Below, one piece after another: positions 14,443-22,764 of a DNA stretch of 47,854 nt. Numbering within the stretch: the first letter of the stretch is position 1; each line of letters starts with the position of its first letter. Made by a program: the position numbers and the translations under genes. The notes beneath the pieces are model-generated. The model had not been told where the DNA came from. It saw only the letters and a list, made by a program, of their open reading frames with translations, and made no database searches. The stretch spans positions 1 to 47,854 of the forward strand of contig JBDRFP010000032.1 of the NCBI GenBank assembly GCA_043818555.1. Reading direction: 5' to 3'. Origin of the DNA: JAUYIW01 sp043818555 (GTDB lineage: Bacteria > Patescibacteriota > Patescibacteriia > UBA9934).

Positions 14443-17400
14443 TTAACTACAGCCGGAAGTGCCGCCACAGTTCAAGCACTTGTAGCATGCGCCGTTGCGG
14501 ACCATTATCGACCCACATGTGTCGCAAGCAGGAGCGTCGGCGCTGTTGTCAAATGTTGAAGTCAAAATCGGTTCTCCTGCAGCTATCGCAACCTCTGCAA
14601 GCCTGAAAGCGTTCGCTTTGAACAAATCCGCCTGCTTCCTGTCATCGTCAGACGCAGGATCGCCCTTCGAAGGAGCAGACCCAACCGACAGCTTGTTGTC
14701 CGGCGTTTCCACAATATTTATTCCAACCTGGCGCTGATCTTCCTCAGACAAGAACTTAATCGCCATCCATCGGAAAATGTAGTCCACAATCGACTTTGCC
14801 ATGCGAATATGTTCGTTGTTTGTGAATCCTGACGGCTCAAACCTCATGTGCGCAAACTTATTCACAAGCACCGGCAGTGGAACGCCATATTGCAACGCCA
14901 TGGAAACACTGGTCGAAAACGCGTTAATGAGCCCGCTGATTACCGAACCTTCCTTTGCCATTGTCACAAAAATCTCACCGGGCGTTCCGTCGCTGTACAG
15001 CCCAATCGTCAAATAGCCTTTATGATTTCCGATCTGGAACCTGTGCGTAATGGATTTCCGCTCGTCCGGAAGTCGGCGGCGTCGCGGAGCAAAGTCGCTA
15101 CTCGTCACCTTTGCGGTCTTTACAGTTTCCGACGCTTGCTCGGTATCATTGTCATGGCCATCGTCATCGTGAGTGTTAACCTTGACATTCTGTTTTGACG
15201 AATCGGATTCTTTTGATGTTGTAAGCGCCTGCTGCCGCTTGGATCCGTCGCGATAAACGGCAATTGCCTTGAGCCCCATTTTCCATCCCTCCATGTAAAC
15301 CTCCTCAACATCCTCAACTGTTGCGTCGTTTGGCATATTGACCGTCTTCGAAATCGCTCCGGAGAGGAACGGCTGAACAGCAGCCATCATCCGCAGATGC
15401 GCCATGTAGTGAATTGTGCGCGCGCCATTTTTTGGCTTAAACGCGCAGTCAAACACTGCCAAATGCTCGTCAGTAATATGAGGAGCTCCTTCAATGGTGT
15501 CTGTCTTATCAATATGATCAATGATATCTTTCACCTGATCTTCAGCATACCCAAGCCGCTCCAGCGCCTCTGTAACCGTGCTATTGATCATTTTCAGCAT
15601 GCCGCCGCCAACAAGCCACTTGTACTTTACAAGCGCAATGTCAGGCTCAACCCCCGTAGTGTCGCAGTCCATCAAAAATGCAATTGTGCCGGTCGGAGCC
15701 AAAACGGAAATCTGAGCATTGCGCAGGCCGTGCTTAGCGCCACCATCAACCACATTGTCCCACGACTTGCGAGCTTCAAACATTAAATCAGCCGGAACGC
15801 CCTCGGCATCCATATCATAGGCAGCTTTGCGATGCATTTGCATTACCTCGAGCATTGGCTCTTTGTTGGCTTCAAATTGCTCAAATGTACCGATTTTTCC
15901 TGCAATCTTGCTCGATTGATAGTTTGAATGTCCTGTCATGAGTGCTGTTATTGCGCCTGCGAGGTTTCGGCCAGCGTCTGAATCGTAAGGAAGCCCGCGG
16001 CTCATTAAGAGCGCCCCAAGGTTAGCGTAGCCAATTCCGAGCGGTCGGAATGCGTGGCTGTTCGATTCAATCGCCGGCGTTGGGTAGCTTGAGTTGCCGA
16101 CCAGAACTTCCATGGCCGTGATAATTACTTCCAGCGCTTTTTTGTATGACTCAACATCAAATTCCATCACCCCATTAACTTCTTTTCGATATTTCATCAA
16201 ATTTAGCGATGCCAAATTACACGCGCTGTCGTCCAGGAACATGTATTCAGAACACGGGTTTGATGCGTTGATTCTGCCCGAGTTCTTGCATGTGTGCCAC
16301 TTATTCGTGGTTGTATCGTACTGAATTCCAGGGTCGCCGCATTCCCATGTCGATTCTGCCATTTTGCGAAATAGGTCGCGCGCGCTGTAGGAAACCGATG
16401 GCTTGCCGCTGGTAACCTCAATCGTTGTCCAGTCTTTGTCGTTCTCTACCGCCTGCATAAACTCATCCGTAACCCGCACGGAATTATTTGCATTTTGGAA
16501 AAATACCGAACCGTATGCGTCGCCGTCCATGGACGAATCATAGCCGGCTTCAATCAACGCCCAGGCCTTGCGCTCCTCTTTCACCTTACACTCTATGAAC
16601 TCAACAATGTCCGGGTGGTCAATGTTCAAAATCACCATCTTCGCTGCCCGCCTGGTTTTCCCACCAGACTTTACAATGCCGGCAAAGGCATCAAAACCCT
16701 TCATAAACGACACCGGACCGGACGACTTACCGTTTGAGTTGCTTAAAAATTCCTTTGACGAACGCAGTCTGCTAAGGTTTGAGCCAGTACCGGACCCGCC
16801 TTTAAAAAGCATGCTCTCAGTTGCTGCAAGGTGCATAATCGACCTCATATCATCCTCGACTGAGTTGATGAAGCACGCTGAACATTGCGGATGCGGGTTT
16901 ACGCCAACATTAAACCAAACCGGGCTGTTAAACGCGACCTTCTGATTTATGAGCAAATGCGTAAGCTCGTCTTCAAAAGTCTCTGCGTCTTCCTGAGAAT
17001 TGAAATACCCGTCCATCCTGCCCCAGTTGGCGATTGTGGTTGATACGCGGCTGACAAGCTGCTTCATTGACGTTTCACGCTCGGGCTTGCCTACCTGTCC
17101 TCGAAAATACTTCTGGGCAACAATGTTTGTTGCAGTTTGCGACCAGCTTGCCGGAGTTTCAATGTCGTTTTGTTCAAAAATCGCCTCGCCTTTCTCATTT
17201 GTAATTTTGGCTGTGCGCATTTCCCACTCAATTTCGTCATACGGGTGCACCCCGTTGCGCGTAAAGTAACGAGAAAACCGAAGGCCGTTTCCATACTTTG
17301 GCGCTCCGGTTTTTGGCGGCGCAGTACGCTGTCTGTGAGCCATGTACATCTTTGCAACATGAATAAGGTTGTTATCAATAAGCGTCATCGAAACGACTTC

Positions 17401-17682
17401 ACGAATGTCGGCAGTAGCCGGAGTCGTGTGTCCGTTATAAATCTTCTGGATACGATTGATTATTTGGCTTGTAATCCTATCCACTCTAGTCTGATCTTTA
17501 AATCCTGCGCTGGCCATAGCTCGCATAACCGAATCCCGCAGCTTCTCAGGACGAAACTTTTGTTCCTCCATACTGCGTTTTTGTACATTTTTTACTGCGA
17601 CCATATATTGCCAGACGGCATCGCTTACTTCTTTTTCCGAGACCTTGGAGGCCTCAACATTCAAGCGAGTGGATTCGTTCAT
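14443..17682 (-). CDS. nrdJ: Adenosylcobalamin-dependent ribonucleotide reductase (class II)
   Basis: A 1079-residue reductase that makes deoxyribonucleotides using an adenosylcobalamin-derived radical, so no oxygen or NrdB partner is required. An ATP-cone-like region spans about residues 30-115. The catalytic barrel contains CSACF (Cys270), LFKGGSGTGSNLSRLRS and NPCSEY (Asn475, Cys477, Glu479), with the PTGTIAFLMDCDTTGVEPD stretch later. The C-terminus has a TSCPD-type domain and a Cys-rich end, CDTCG...CYKCLNCGG, likely a zinc ribbon with redox-active cysteines. The linker near 820-860 is acidic and disordered. cobO follows. NrdR boxes lie in the promoter about 270-315 bp upstream. Confidence 0.96.
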   Translation of the reverse strand: MNESTRLNVEASKVSEKEVSDAVWQYMVAVKNVQKRSMEEQKFRPEKLRDSVMRAMASAGFKDQTRVDRITSQIINRIQKIYNGHTTPATADIREVVSMTLIDNNLIHVAKMYMAHRQRTAPPKTGAPKYGNGLRFSRYFTRNGVHPYDEIEWEMRTAKITNEKGEAIFEQNDIETPASWSQTATNIVAQKYFRGQVGKPERETSMKQLVSRVSTTIANWGRMDGYFNSQEDAETFEDELTHLLINQKVAFNSPVWFNVGVNPHPQCSACFINSVEDDMRSIMHLAATESMLFKGGSGTGSNLSRLRSSKEFLSNSNGKSSGPVSFMKGFDAFAGIVKSGGKTRRAAKMVILNIDHPDIVEFIECKVKEERKAWALIEAGYDSSMDGDAYGSVFFQNANNSVRVTDEFMQAVENDKDWTTIEVTSGKPSVSYSARDLFRKMAESTWECGDPGIQYDTTTNKWHTCKNSGRINASNPCSEYMFLDDSACNLASLNLMKYRKEVNGVMEFDVESYKKALEVIITAMEVLVGNSSYPTPAIESNSHAFRPLGIGYANLGALLMSRGLPYDSDAGRNLAGAITALMTGHSNYQSSKIAGKIGTFEQFEANKEPMLEVMQMHRKAAYDMDAEGVPADLMFEARKSWDNVVDGGAKHGLRNAQISVLAPTGTIAFLMDCDTTGVEPDIALVKYKWLVGGGMLKMINSTVTEALERLGYAEDQVKDIIDHIDKTDTIEGAPHITDEHLAVFDCAFKPKNGARTIHYMAHLRMMAAVQPFLSGAISKTVNMPNDATVEDVEEVYMEGWKMGLKAIAVYRDGSKRQQALTTSKESDSSKQNVKVNTHDDDGHDNDTEQASETVKTAKVTSSDFAPRRRRLPDERKSITHRFQIGNHKGYLTIGLYSDGTPGEIFVTMAKEGSVISGLINAFSTSVSMALQYGVPLPVLVNKFAHMRFEPSGFTNNEHIRMAKSIVDYIFRWMAIKFLSEEDQRQVGINIVETPDNKLSVGSAPSKGDPASDDDRKQADLFKANAFRLAEVAIAAGEPILTSTFDNSADAPACDTCGSIMVRNGACYKCLNCGGTSGCS

Positions 17683-17753
17683 AGGCTGGTGAGTTATTGG
17701 CTATGTTATTTTAGCTGTGCTTAGATTAGCTGTCTAGAAATTACATCTGTAAA

Positions 17754-17872
17754 TGACCAATGCCCAATTTTCAATTCCCAATGAATTACCAATCATCAAT
17801 TTCCAATCAATTACGTTGGTATTTGTTCATTGAGTATTCATTGGTTATTGGGTTCTTGGTCATTGGAAATTT
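17754..17872. repeat. CCAATGACC/TTGGTCATTGG inverted-repeat region in the nrdJ leader
   Basis: A/T-rich stretch made of variants of CAATTTCCAAT, ACCAATGAA and their reverse complements (ATGACCAATG at the left, TTGGTCATTGG at the right). The two halves can pair into a long imperfect hairpin. It lies inside the expected nrdJ 5' leader. No gene seen. Confidence 0.65.
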
Positions 17873-17884
17873 TTCGATTAAAAA

Positions 17885-17901
17885 TGACCCCAAATCGGGA
17901 T
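17885..17901 (-). terminator. Terminator-like hairpin in the nrdJ leader
   Basis: On the minus strand GATCCC-GATTT-GGGGTC (six pairs, one wobble), followed by ATTTTT. It is about 70-85 nt after the predicted transcription start, so it could be an attenuator. Confidence 0.45.
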
Positions 17902-17949
17902 CCCACACTCTCCCCAGTGCGAACCACCTAGGCGACGAGGCAGTTTGCA

Positions 17950-17997
17950 ACACAATATATTGTGTCGCCAGAGCTATTGTACCACAACATGTAGTGT
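17950..17997 (-). promoter_or_regulatory. Tandem NrdR boxes around the nrdJ promoter
   Basis: Box 1, ACACAATATATTGTGT (17950-17965), fits the NrdR consensus ACACWATATATWGTGT at every position. Box 2, CCACAACATGTAGTGT (17982-17997), matches 13 of 16. The centres are 32 bp apart, three helical turns, the known NrdR arrangement. The extended -10 TGGTACAAT (TACAAT at 17981-17976) lies between the boxes, so bound NrdR would block RNA polymerase. Confidence 0.85.
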
Positions 17998-18012
17998 TCG
18001 ACAGGACCAAGC

Positions 18013-18021
18013 TGTGGATAA
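18013..18021 (-). promoter_or_regulatory. DnaA box upstream of the nrdJ promoter
   Basis: TTATCCACA on the minus strand, a perfect DnaA box, 15 bp upstream of the second NrdR box. DnaA boxes beside nrd promoters are known in E. coli. A single box may be chance. Confidence 0.45.
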
Positions 18022-18141
18022 GATGAGGCGTTGAGCGAGTCACGCAACCACGACCATGGCAATAACTATAACTAAGGAATTATTTCTTAAAATTTTCGCC
18101 AACCACAGTCATCGTCATAGTCACTGTCATAGTTTAAGCTC

Positions 18142-18711
18142 TCAGAATCCCATCGTAAGGTTAATGGCCGACTTCTGATCGTCGGGAGCGCCAAAATCCA
18201 CCTCAACCTTGCGCCTCTCCCCCATCCTGTCATCAAAGAGCAAAAATCCGTTATCGCGCCCAAACTCGTAAACCTCTTTTGTAACCTTTACATCCTGCTG
18301 GCAGTAGTCAATAACATCCTGAACACGGCCCTCTTTCCACCACTGGACCGCTGTTAGGCCGTGAGCGCTCTTTCCTGCGCCCGTGGTAGCTGCCGCAACA
18401 GCGTCGAGCTTAAGCCTAAACCCGAGCGCCTGATAAATCTTGTCCAGCATGTCAAGCTGAGAGATATTGAGAAGATCGCCGGCGTAATACTTGTTCAGAA
18501 TTGGAATATCAAACCCAACTGAGTTGTACCCGATAATCCTACTTGCGCCCTCGAGCTGCTTAAATAACCTTGGCAAATCATTTTCAAGATAACTTTCGTA
18601 CTTGTCTTCATTATAAAAATAAGCCACAACAACTGACACGCGCAAATCCTCACGCGCAACTTCGCCAATGGCTGTTTGAGTTTCAATGTCTAGAACGACT
18701 TCGTTTGTCAT
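18142..18711 (-). CDS. DEDD-family 3'-5' exonuclease-like protein (RNase H fold)
   Basis: A 189-residue nuclease-like protein of the DnaQ/YprB type. ExoI is VLDIETQ (Asp8, Glu10), ExoII is IIGYNSVGFDIPIL and ExoIII is DVIDYCQQDVKVT, the D-Y-C-x-x-D arrangement of the YprB/RNase_H_2 group. These supply the four acidic metal ligands. ATG 18711 is chosen because a longer reading to 18897 gives unrelated basic residues and overlaps the neighbouring gene's terminator. No other domain is attached. Substrate, DNA or RNA, is unknown. Confidence 0.82.
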   Translation of the reverse strand: MTNEVVLDIETQTAIGEVAREDLRVSVVVAYFYNEDKYESYLENDLPRLFKQLEGASRIIGYNSVGFDIPILNKYYAGDLLNISQLDMLDKIYQALGFRLKLDAVAAATTGAGKSAHGLTAVQWWKEGRVQDVIDYCQQDVKVTKEVYEFGRDNGFLLFDDRMGERRKVEVDFGAPDDQKSAINLTMGF

Positions 18712-18841
18712 ATTTATGATCGTGAACGACGCGTATTGTAACATATCGGCTCGCCTAGTGTCGAATAGCGAAGTAGATAGTAGATCTAAAGGCGGAGGTT
18801 CGTAGTTCATCGACTTGCAACTTTTTGACTTTTGACTAAAA

Positions 18842-18890
18842 TAAAAAACCGCGTCGACGATCGAGACAAGCTCGATTACAACACGGCTAC
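18842..18890 (-). terminator. Terminator of the 211-aa membrane protein gene
   Basis: On the minus strand, ATCGAG/CTCGAT inside CCGTGTTG/CGACGCGG pairs, followed by TTTTTTATTTT. It overlaps the stop codon of the upstream gene. Confidence 0.75.
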
Positions 18891-19522
18891 TCTTCATCTT
18901 CAGTATCTAATGCGCCCACCAGCCTCAACGCTTCAAAAGATTGCAAGCGCGTATGACTCTCCATTGACAGGCGCAACCTTTCCAACTTCTTAATCTCCTG
19001 CCTTGCGTAGCTCTCACGATGCGATAGCAGACTCATCGTCCCAACACTAGGCGGCCTTAGAAGGTTGCAAACAATGGATATTTGATCGCCCAACTTCTCC
19101 ACAAAATTTACTAACTCTTCGCGTTCTCGTTTGTCCTGTTCAGAATCGGGAAGGTTGGAGTTCACACGTACTGCGTAGCTAAAATTCCATGCAGACACCA
19201 GGGGCTGGAGCGCTTCATATGCCTGAATAACTTCAATGCAATATTTTTTGGTCAGCCTTTCCATGCTGAAGATCTCAACAAGTATTTGAAGCGGCACCAG
19301 TGAAAAAAGCACTAGCATAAAGCAAGATCCGCTCAAGCCGTACGCAGTAAACAGTCCGGCAAAATTAGTTGCAATCAATTCGCACACAAACCAGCCAAAA
19401 TACGTGAGTATTAACAGACCAACTACCAACTTACATCCGATACGGTACCATTTGCTAACAGGCTGCTTTGCACCCTCCCTGATCCCTTCCGGCAACTCCG
19501 GAAGATCGAGAATTTCGTACAT
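18887..19522 (-). CDS. Two-helix membrane protein with coiled-coil tail, 211 aa
   Basis: No family recognised. Residues about 30-52 and 60-85 form two hydrophobic helices (CKLVVGLLILTYFGWFVCEL and GSCFMLVLFSLVPLQILVEI). The rest is cytoplasmic or extracytoplasmic and helical, with charged stretches (DSEQDKREREELVNFVEKL) and an acidic tail. GGAGG stands 7 bases before ATG 19522, unusually strong for this region. It has its own promoter and terminator, so it is the minus-strand counterpart of the plus-strand orphan units. Function unknown. Confidence 0.65.
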   Translation of the reverse strand: MYEILDLPELPEGIREGAKQPVSKWYRIGCKLVVGLLILTYFGWFVCELIATNFAGLFTAYGLSGSCFMLVLFSLVPLQILVEIFSMERLTKKYCIEVIQAYEALQPLVSAWNFSYAVRVNSNLPDSEQDKREREELVNFVEKLGDQISIVCNLLRPPSVGTMSLLSHRESYARQEIKKLERLRLSMESHTRLQSFEALRLVGALDTEDEE

Positions 19523-19556
19523 GTTTTCCTCCAGATTTTGATTTAAAGAACGTTTG

Positions 19557-19585
19557 ATGCTATCAGATTACATCGATTATGTCAA
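19557..19585 (-). promoter_or_regulatory. Promoter of the 211-aa membrane protein gene
   Basis: On the minus strand: TTGACA (19585-19580), 17-bp spacer, TAGCAT (19562-19557). Confidence 0.75.
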
Positions 19586-19687
19586 TCGAGCAAAGAAGAA
19601 CCAAAAATCTCGTCACCGAGAGACGAGAAATCACTTTACGCTAGATTGAGCCAAGTTGCTCGTCCGGCAACTAAGTGGCAGGCTATT

Positions 19688-20239
19688 TCAGTCGATGAGA
19701 TCCCCGACCTTGTACAAATAAAAATGATTCCGATCAACTTCTTTAACTTTCCTTGGCTCAGCATTGAACCTGAATCCGCGAGAAACCACCACGGTATCGT
19801 TGGAAAGATATTGAGTTAATCTTGTCTGAATTTTTCCCATCACTTCAGGCAGTAAGTACAGAGCGACCAAATCAACTTGTTCAAGCGGCACTTTTACCAT
19901 ATTGCCATGACGAATTTTCACCTTGTCTGAAACGCCGGCAAGCCTAGCGTAAATCCGCCCGTACAAAACCAAAAACGGATTAATTTCATATCCAACAGCC
20001 TCGCTCGCTCCAAAATCCTTCACTGCAACAACTAGCAAACTTCCATCACCACAACCAAGATCCAGAACAGTCTGACCAGGCCGGAGGTCGGCCAACTTGT
20101 ACATTTCCCTGCTGACCCTGCGCGACGTGCGCACCCACGGTACGCCAAAAATAAAAGCCACATTCAAACTTACAAAAACAAATGCAACCACAAAAAGTGT
20201 GGCTGCTATTGCTGAAAAAATCCAAAGTTCAAATGTCAT
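19688..20239 (-). CDS. Membrane-anchored SAM methyltransferase, FAM173-like
   Basis: A 183-residue class I methyltransferase with an N-terminal transmembrane helix (residues 7-32). SAM-binding motif I is TVLDLGCGDGSLLVVA (Asp60-Gly65), followed by AVGYEINPFLVLYGRI. The order anchor, G-x-P-W-V, motif I and ExNPxLV resembles the FAM173/ATPSCKMT family, which methylates lysine in membrane-associated proteins in eukaryotes. The bacterial target is unknown. Its ATG overlaps the stop codon of the flavoprotein gene (ATGA), so the two are translationally coupled. Confidence 0.8.
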   Translation of the reverse strand: MTFELWIFSAIAATLFVVAFVFVSLNVAFIFGVPWVRTSRRVSREMYKLADLRPGQTVLDLGCGDGSLLVVAVKDFGASEAVGYEINPFLVLYGRIYARLAGVSDKVKIRHGNMVKVPLEQVDLVALYLLPEVMGKIQTRLTQYLSNDTVVVSRGFRFNAEPRKVKEVDRNHFYLYKVGDLID

Positions 20240-21618
20240 AACATGGACGCTGCGGCAGCAAGCGCTTCCGAATAGGTCGGAAATGCGTGGATTGTAGCTG
20301 CGATGTCGTCAACCGTAAGGTTTGCATGCATTGCGAGCGCAGCTTCGTGAATAACATCGCCTGCGTGATTTCCGGCCATGTGCGCGCCTAGGATTTTGCG
20401 TGATTTTTTATCCACAACCAGTTTGATCATCCCTTCGCGGCTACCGTCAGTAATCGCTCTTGCCAATGAGCCGACCGGGAAACTTATAACCTCAAACTTC
20501 ATTTTCATAATCGCCGCTTCTGCCTGAGTGACCCCGACTGACGCCACTTCCGGATGCGTAAATGTAACGCGCGGCACAACGCGCAAATCGCGCCTGCGCA
20601 TGCTGCCCGGCCGACTGCAAACTGCATTGTGCCCGGCAACCTCGCCCTCCTCATGCGCGATGTGCGTAAACATCATCCCGCCAGTAACATCGCCTGCTGC
20701 AAAAATATGACCGACATTGGTTTGTAATTTATCGTTCAGCTTGAGCCTGCCCTTTGCGTCAACTTTGACTCCTGATTTTTCGATCTTTATTCCGTCAAGA
20801 CTAGCTCTTTTGCCAGCAGCTACGATAACTTGATCAACCAAAACCGACTGCCGCTTCATTCTGCCGGTTTGATAAGTCACGCGCTTCTTTCTGCCCTGGC
20901 GCGCAACCCCAAGCGTCTTTGTGTCAGTAAGTATATTGGCTCCGTAATCGCTCAGCTTCTTTTCAACAATCGCGGCAATTTCCAAATCTTCCCTGTTTAA
21001 AATCTGCTTGTCGAGCTGTAGCAATGTAACCTTTGTTCCAAGCATGGCAAAAAAAGTTGCAAACTCGCATCCAACCGGCCCGGCCCCAACAATCGCGACC
21101 GACCCCGGCTGGCGCCTTAGCGATACAACTTCCCGAAATCCCAGGCCAACTTTATCGATCCCGTCAATCGGTGGCACAAAATTAGTCGATCCTGTCGCAA
21201 TAATTATCGACTTAGCACTTATTTTCTTCTTGCCGACCATGATCGTATGCGAGTCAACAAACTCAGCAGCGCCATGCTCAACCTTAACGCCGGAGCCGGT
21301 CATCATCTTTCCAATCCTTTTTCCTTTCCCGGTTATTGCGCTGACAATATTGTCCTTTCGCAGCATTATGCGCGAAAAACTGAATGTTACCCCATCGGCG
21401 TGTAGCCCAAAATCTTCCAAGTGGTGTTTTGCCATGTGGTACATTTTTGCAGATGTCAGCATTGCCTTTGACGGCACGCACGCCCAATTAGGGCACTCGC
21501 CACCCATTTCAGCTTTTTCTATCATGCAAACCTTTGCGCCAGCTGAAGATGCAGCTTGCGCAGCGCTTATCCCGGCAGCACCGGCACCGATTATGAGTAC
21601 ATCGAAATCGTATTTCAT
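20236..21618 (-). CDS. FAD/NAD(P)-dependent disulfide oxidoreductase (MerA/Lpd-like)
   Basis: A flavoprotein of about 460 residues in the dihydrolipoamide dehydrogenase/mercuric reductase group. The FAD-binding loop is VLIIGAGAAGISAA, the redox-active pair is Cys42/Cys47 in GGECPNWACVPSKA, the NAD(P) loop is VAIVGAGPVGCEFA, and HIFAAGDVTGG contacts FAD. In Lpd the C-terminal motif HAHPTxxE carries the catalytic His. Here it is HAFPTYSEA, so the His is Phe, as in MerA-like paralogues. It lacks the MerA N-terminal metal domain and C-terminal Cys pair. I chose ATG 21618 over GTG 21645. No lipoyl-dependent complex is encoded nearby. Confidence 0.85.
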   Translation of the reverse strand: MKYDFDVLIIGAGAAGISAAQAASSAGAKVCMIEKAEMGGECPNWACVPSKAMLTSAKMYHMAKHHLEDFGLHADGVTFSFSRIMLRKDNIVSAITGKGKRIGKMMTGSGVKVEHGAAEFVDSHTIMVGKKKISAKSIIIATGSTNFVPPIDGIDKVGLGFREVVSLRRQPGSVAIVGAGPVGCEFATFFAMLGTKVTLLQLDKQILNREDLEIAAIVEKKLSDYGANILTDTKTLGVARQGRKKRVTYQTGRMKRQSVLVDQVIVAAGKRASLDGIKIEKSGVKVDAKGRLKLNDKLQTNVGHIFAAGDVTGGMMFTHIAHEEGEVAGHNAVCSRPGSMRRRDLRVVPRVTFTHPEVASVGVTQAEAAIMKMKFEVISFPVGSLARAITDGSREGMIKLVVDKKSRKILGAHMAGNHAGDVIHEAALAMHANLTVDDIAATIHAFPTYSEALAAAASML

Positions 21619-21700
21619 ATTCTTGGCATTAAATATAGAAACCACTTAATCGCCTCGCAGGGCTCAGATCGCAAATTTCGATTTACGGTTTCTACATCTT

Positions 21701-22708
21701 CTACTTTTGTTTAAATAACTCCATGGCGGCTGACCACAGGCGGTCATCTCCCTCAAGGCGAAGATAATACCACCACTCAACTCCCCAAAGAAAAATCTCA
21801 TCAACTCCTGTGCGACGGGCAAATTCAACATTGTCGATCAAATCCTCAGCAGTAAACGCCTCATACTGCTCATCAACGCTCGCGTCCATAAGCTCACCAT
21901 AAATCCACGGCTCTGCCTGAAGCTCGGAAATAATTACTTTCTGAACCAGGGCTGATGCCACGATTCGCTGAATCGCGTAAAATTCCGGTCGATACGGAAA
22001 TGCAAGGTAGCCAAGCAGGTCATTCCAAACCATCCTGTACAAACTTGCCCCGATTTCGTCAATTGCCGACGATCTAAACACCCAAATGCCCTGCTCGCCG
22101 CTCGTTGTGGATAAAATTGGGTGATCGGGATCAAGATTGCGAACCGCATCTGTTTCCTCGGCGACCCTAAGCAGGTCCGGAAACGGACACTCGCCAAAGT
22201 AAAACAGAGGCTCGTTTTCGACCTGCCAGCGCGCGAGCGCAGGATGGTCCTTGTACTGCCCTACCACTTCCTTAACAAACTCAACGGCGACTGCGCGCTG
22301 ATCTTCACGCGACAAATCAGCCGCCCATTCCGGAATAAAACACTCGGGCCAACGCGGCACCTTAACGCCAACGGCAAGTGTTACGCTTGCTCCGTGCGCC
22401 TCAGCCTCGTTCATTATCCAGTTCAACCCTGAAAAATCATATTCGCCTTGCACAGACTCAACTTCAGACCAATAAACAGGCACGCGCAAATTCCGTACAC
22501 CCAATTCGTCAACGGTCGCCCAATAAACATCTGCCCAATTCCCTGCCAGTTCTTCAGCATGCAAGGTTGAAAATGTAACCCCCAATTCAGGACCGGTGTG
22601 ATCAAACTGATTTTGCCAGAGAAGCGCGAGACTGCTCAAAATCAAAATGACGAGAAAAAATACTCCCGCCAGCCGACATCGTCCTGAATTAATGAAATTC
22701 TTTTTCAT
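21701..22708 (-). CDS. Secreted/anchored glycoside hydrolase-like protein
   Basis: A 335-residue protein with an N-terminal signal anchor (residues 13-31) and a (beta/alpha)8-type domain. WQVENEPLFYFG holds the acid/base Glu166 in the Asn-Glu-Pro motif of clan A glycosidases, and VIISELQAEPW holds the candidate nucleophile Glu262 after a strand, at the expected spacing. The YWSEVESVQGEYDFSGLNW segment is typical of GH5/GH39/GH42-like barrels. The catalytic domain would face outside. Substrate and exact GH family cannot be told. It lies between an Lpd-like gene and a CPR-type membrane protein. Confidence 0.78.
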   Translation of the reverse strand: MKKNFINSGRCRLAGVFFLVILILSSLALLWQNQFDHTGPELGVTFSTLHAEELAGNWADVYWATVDELGVRNLRVPVYWSEVESVQGEYDFSGLNWIMNEAEAHGASVTLAVGVKVPRWPECFIPEWAADLSREDQRAVAVEFVKEVVGQYKDHPALARWQVENEPLFYFGECPFPDLLRVAEETDAVRNLDPDHPILSTTSGEQGIWVFRSSAIDEIGASLYRMVWNDLLGYLAFPYRPEFYAIQRIVASALVQKVIISELQAEPWIYGELMDASVDEQYEAFTAEDLIDNVEFARRTGVDEIFLWGVEWWYYLRLEGDDRLWSAAMELFKQK

Positions 22709-22764
22709 GCCCCCTTGTTATCGGATCTGTCTTGATCCGTGATTATAATCCGTTTCAAACTCCC

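Noticed and set aside
17683..17969. Cobalamin riboswitch in front of nrdJ
   Set aside because: I found no B12-box (GCCACTG) or typical riboswitch core. NrdR boxes explain the regulation better.
6176..18021. Replication origin marked by DnaA boxes
   Set aside because: Perfect TTATCCACA words at 6176, 13680 and 18013 are scattered, one inside dus. There is no cluster, no dnaA/dnaN and no A/T-rich unwinding region.
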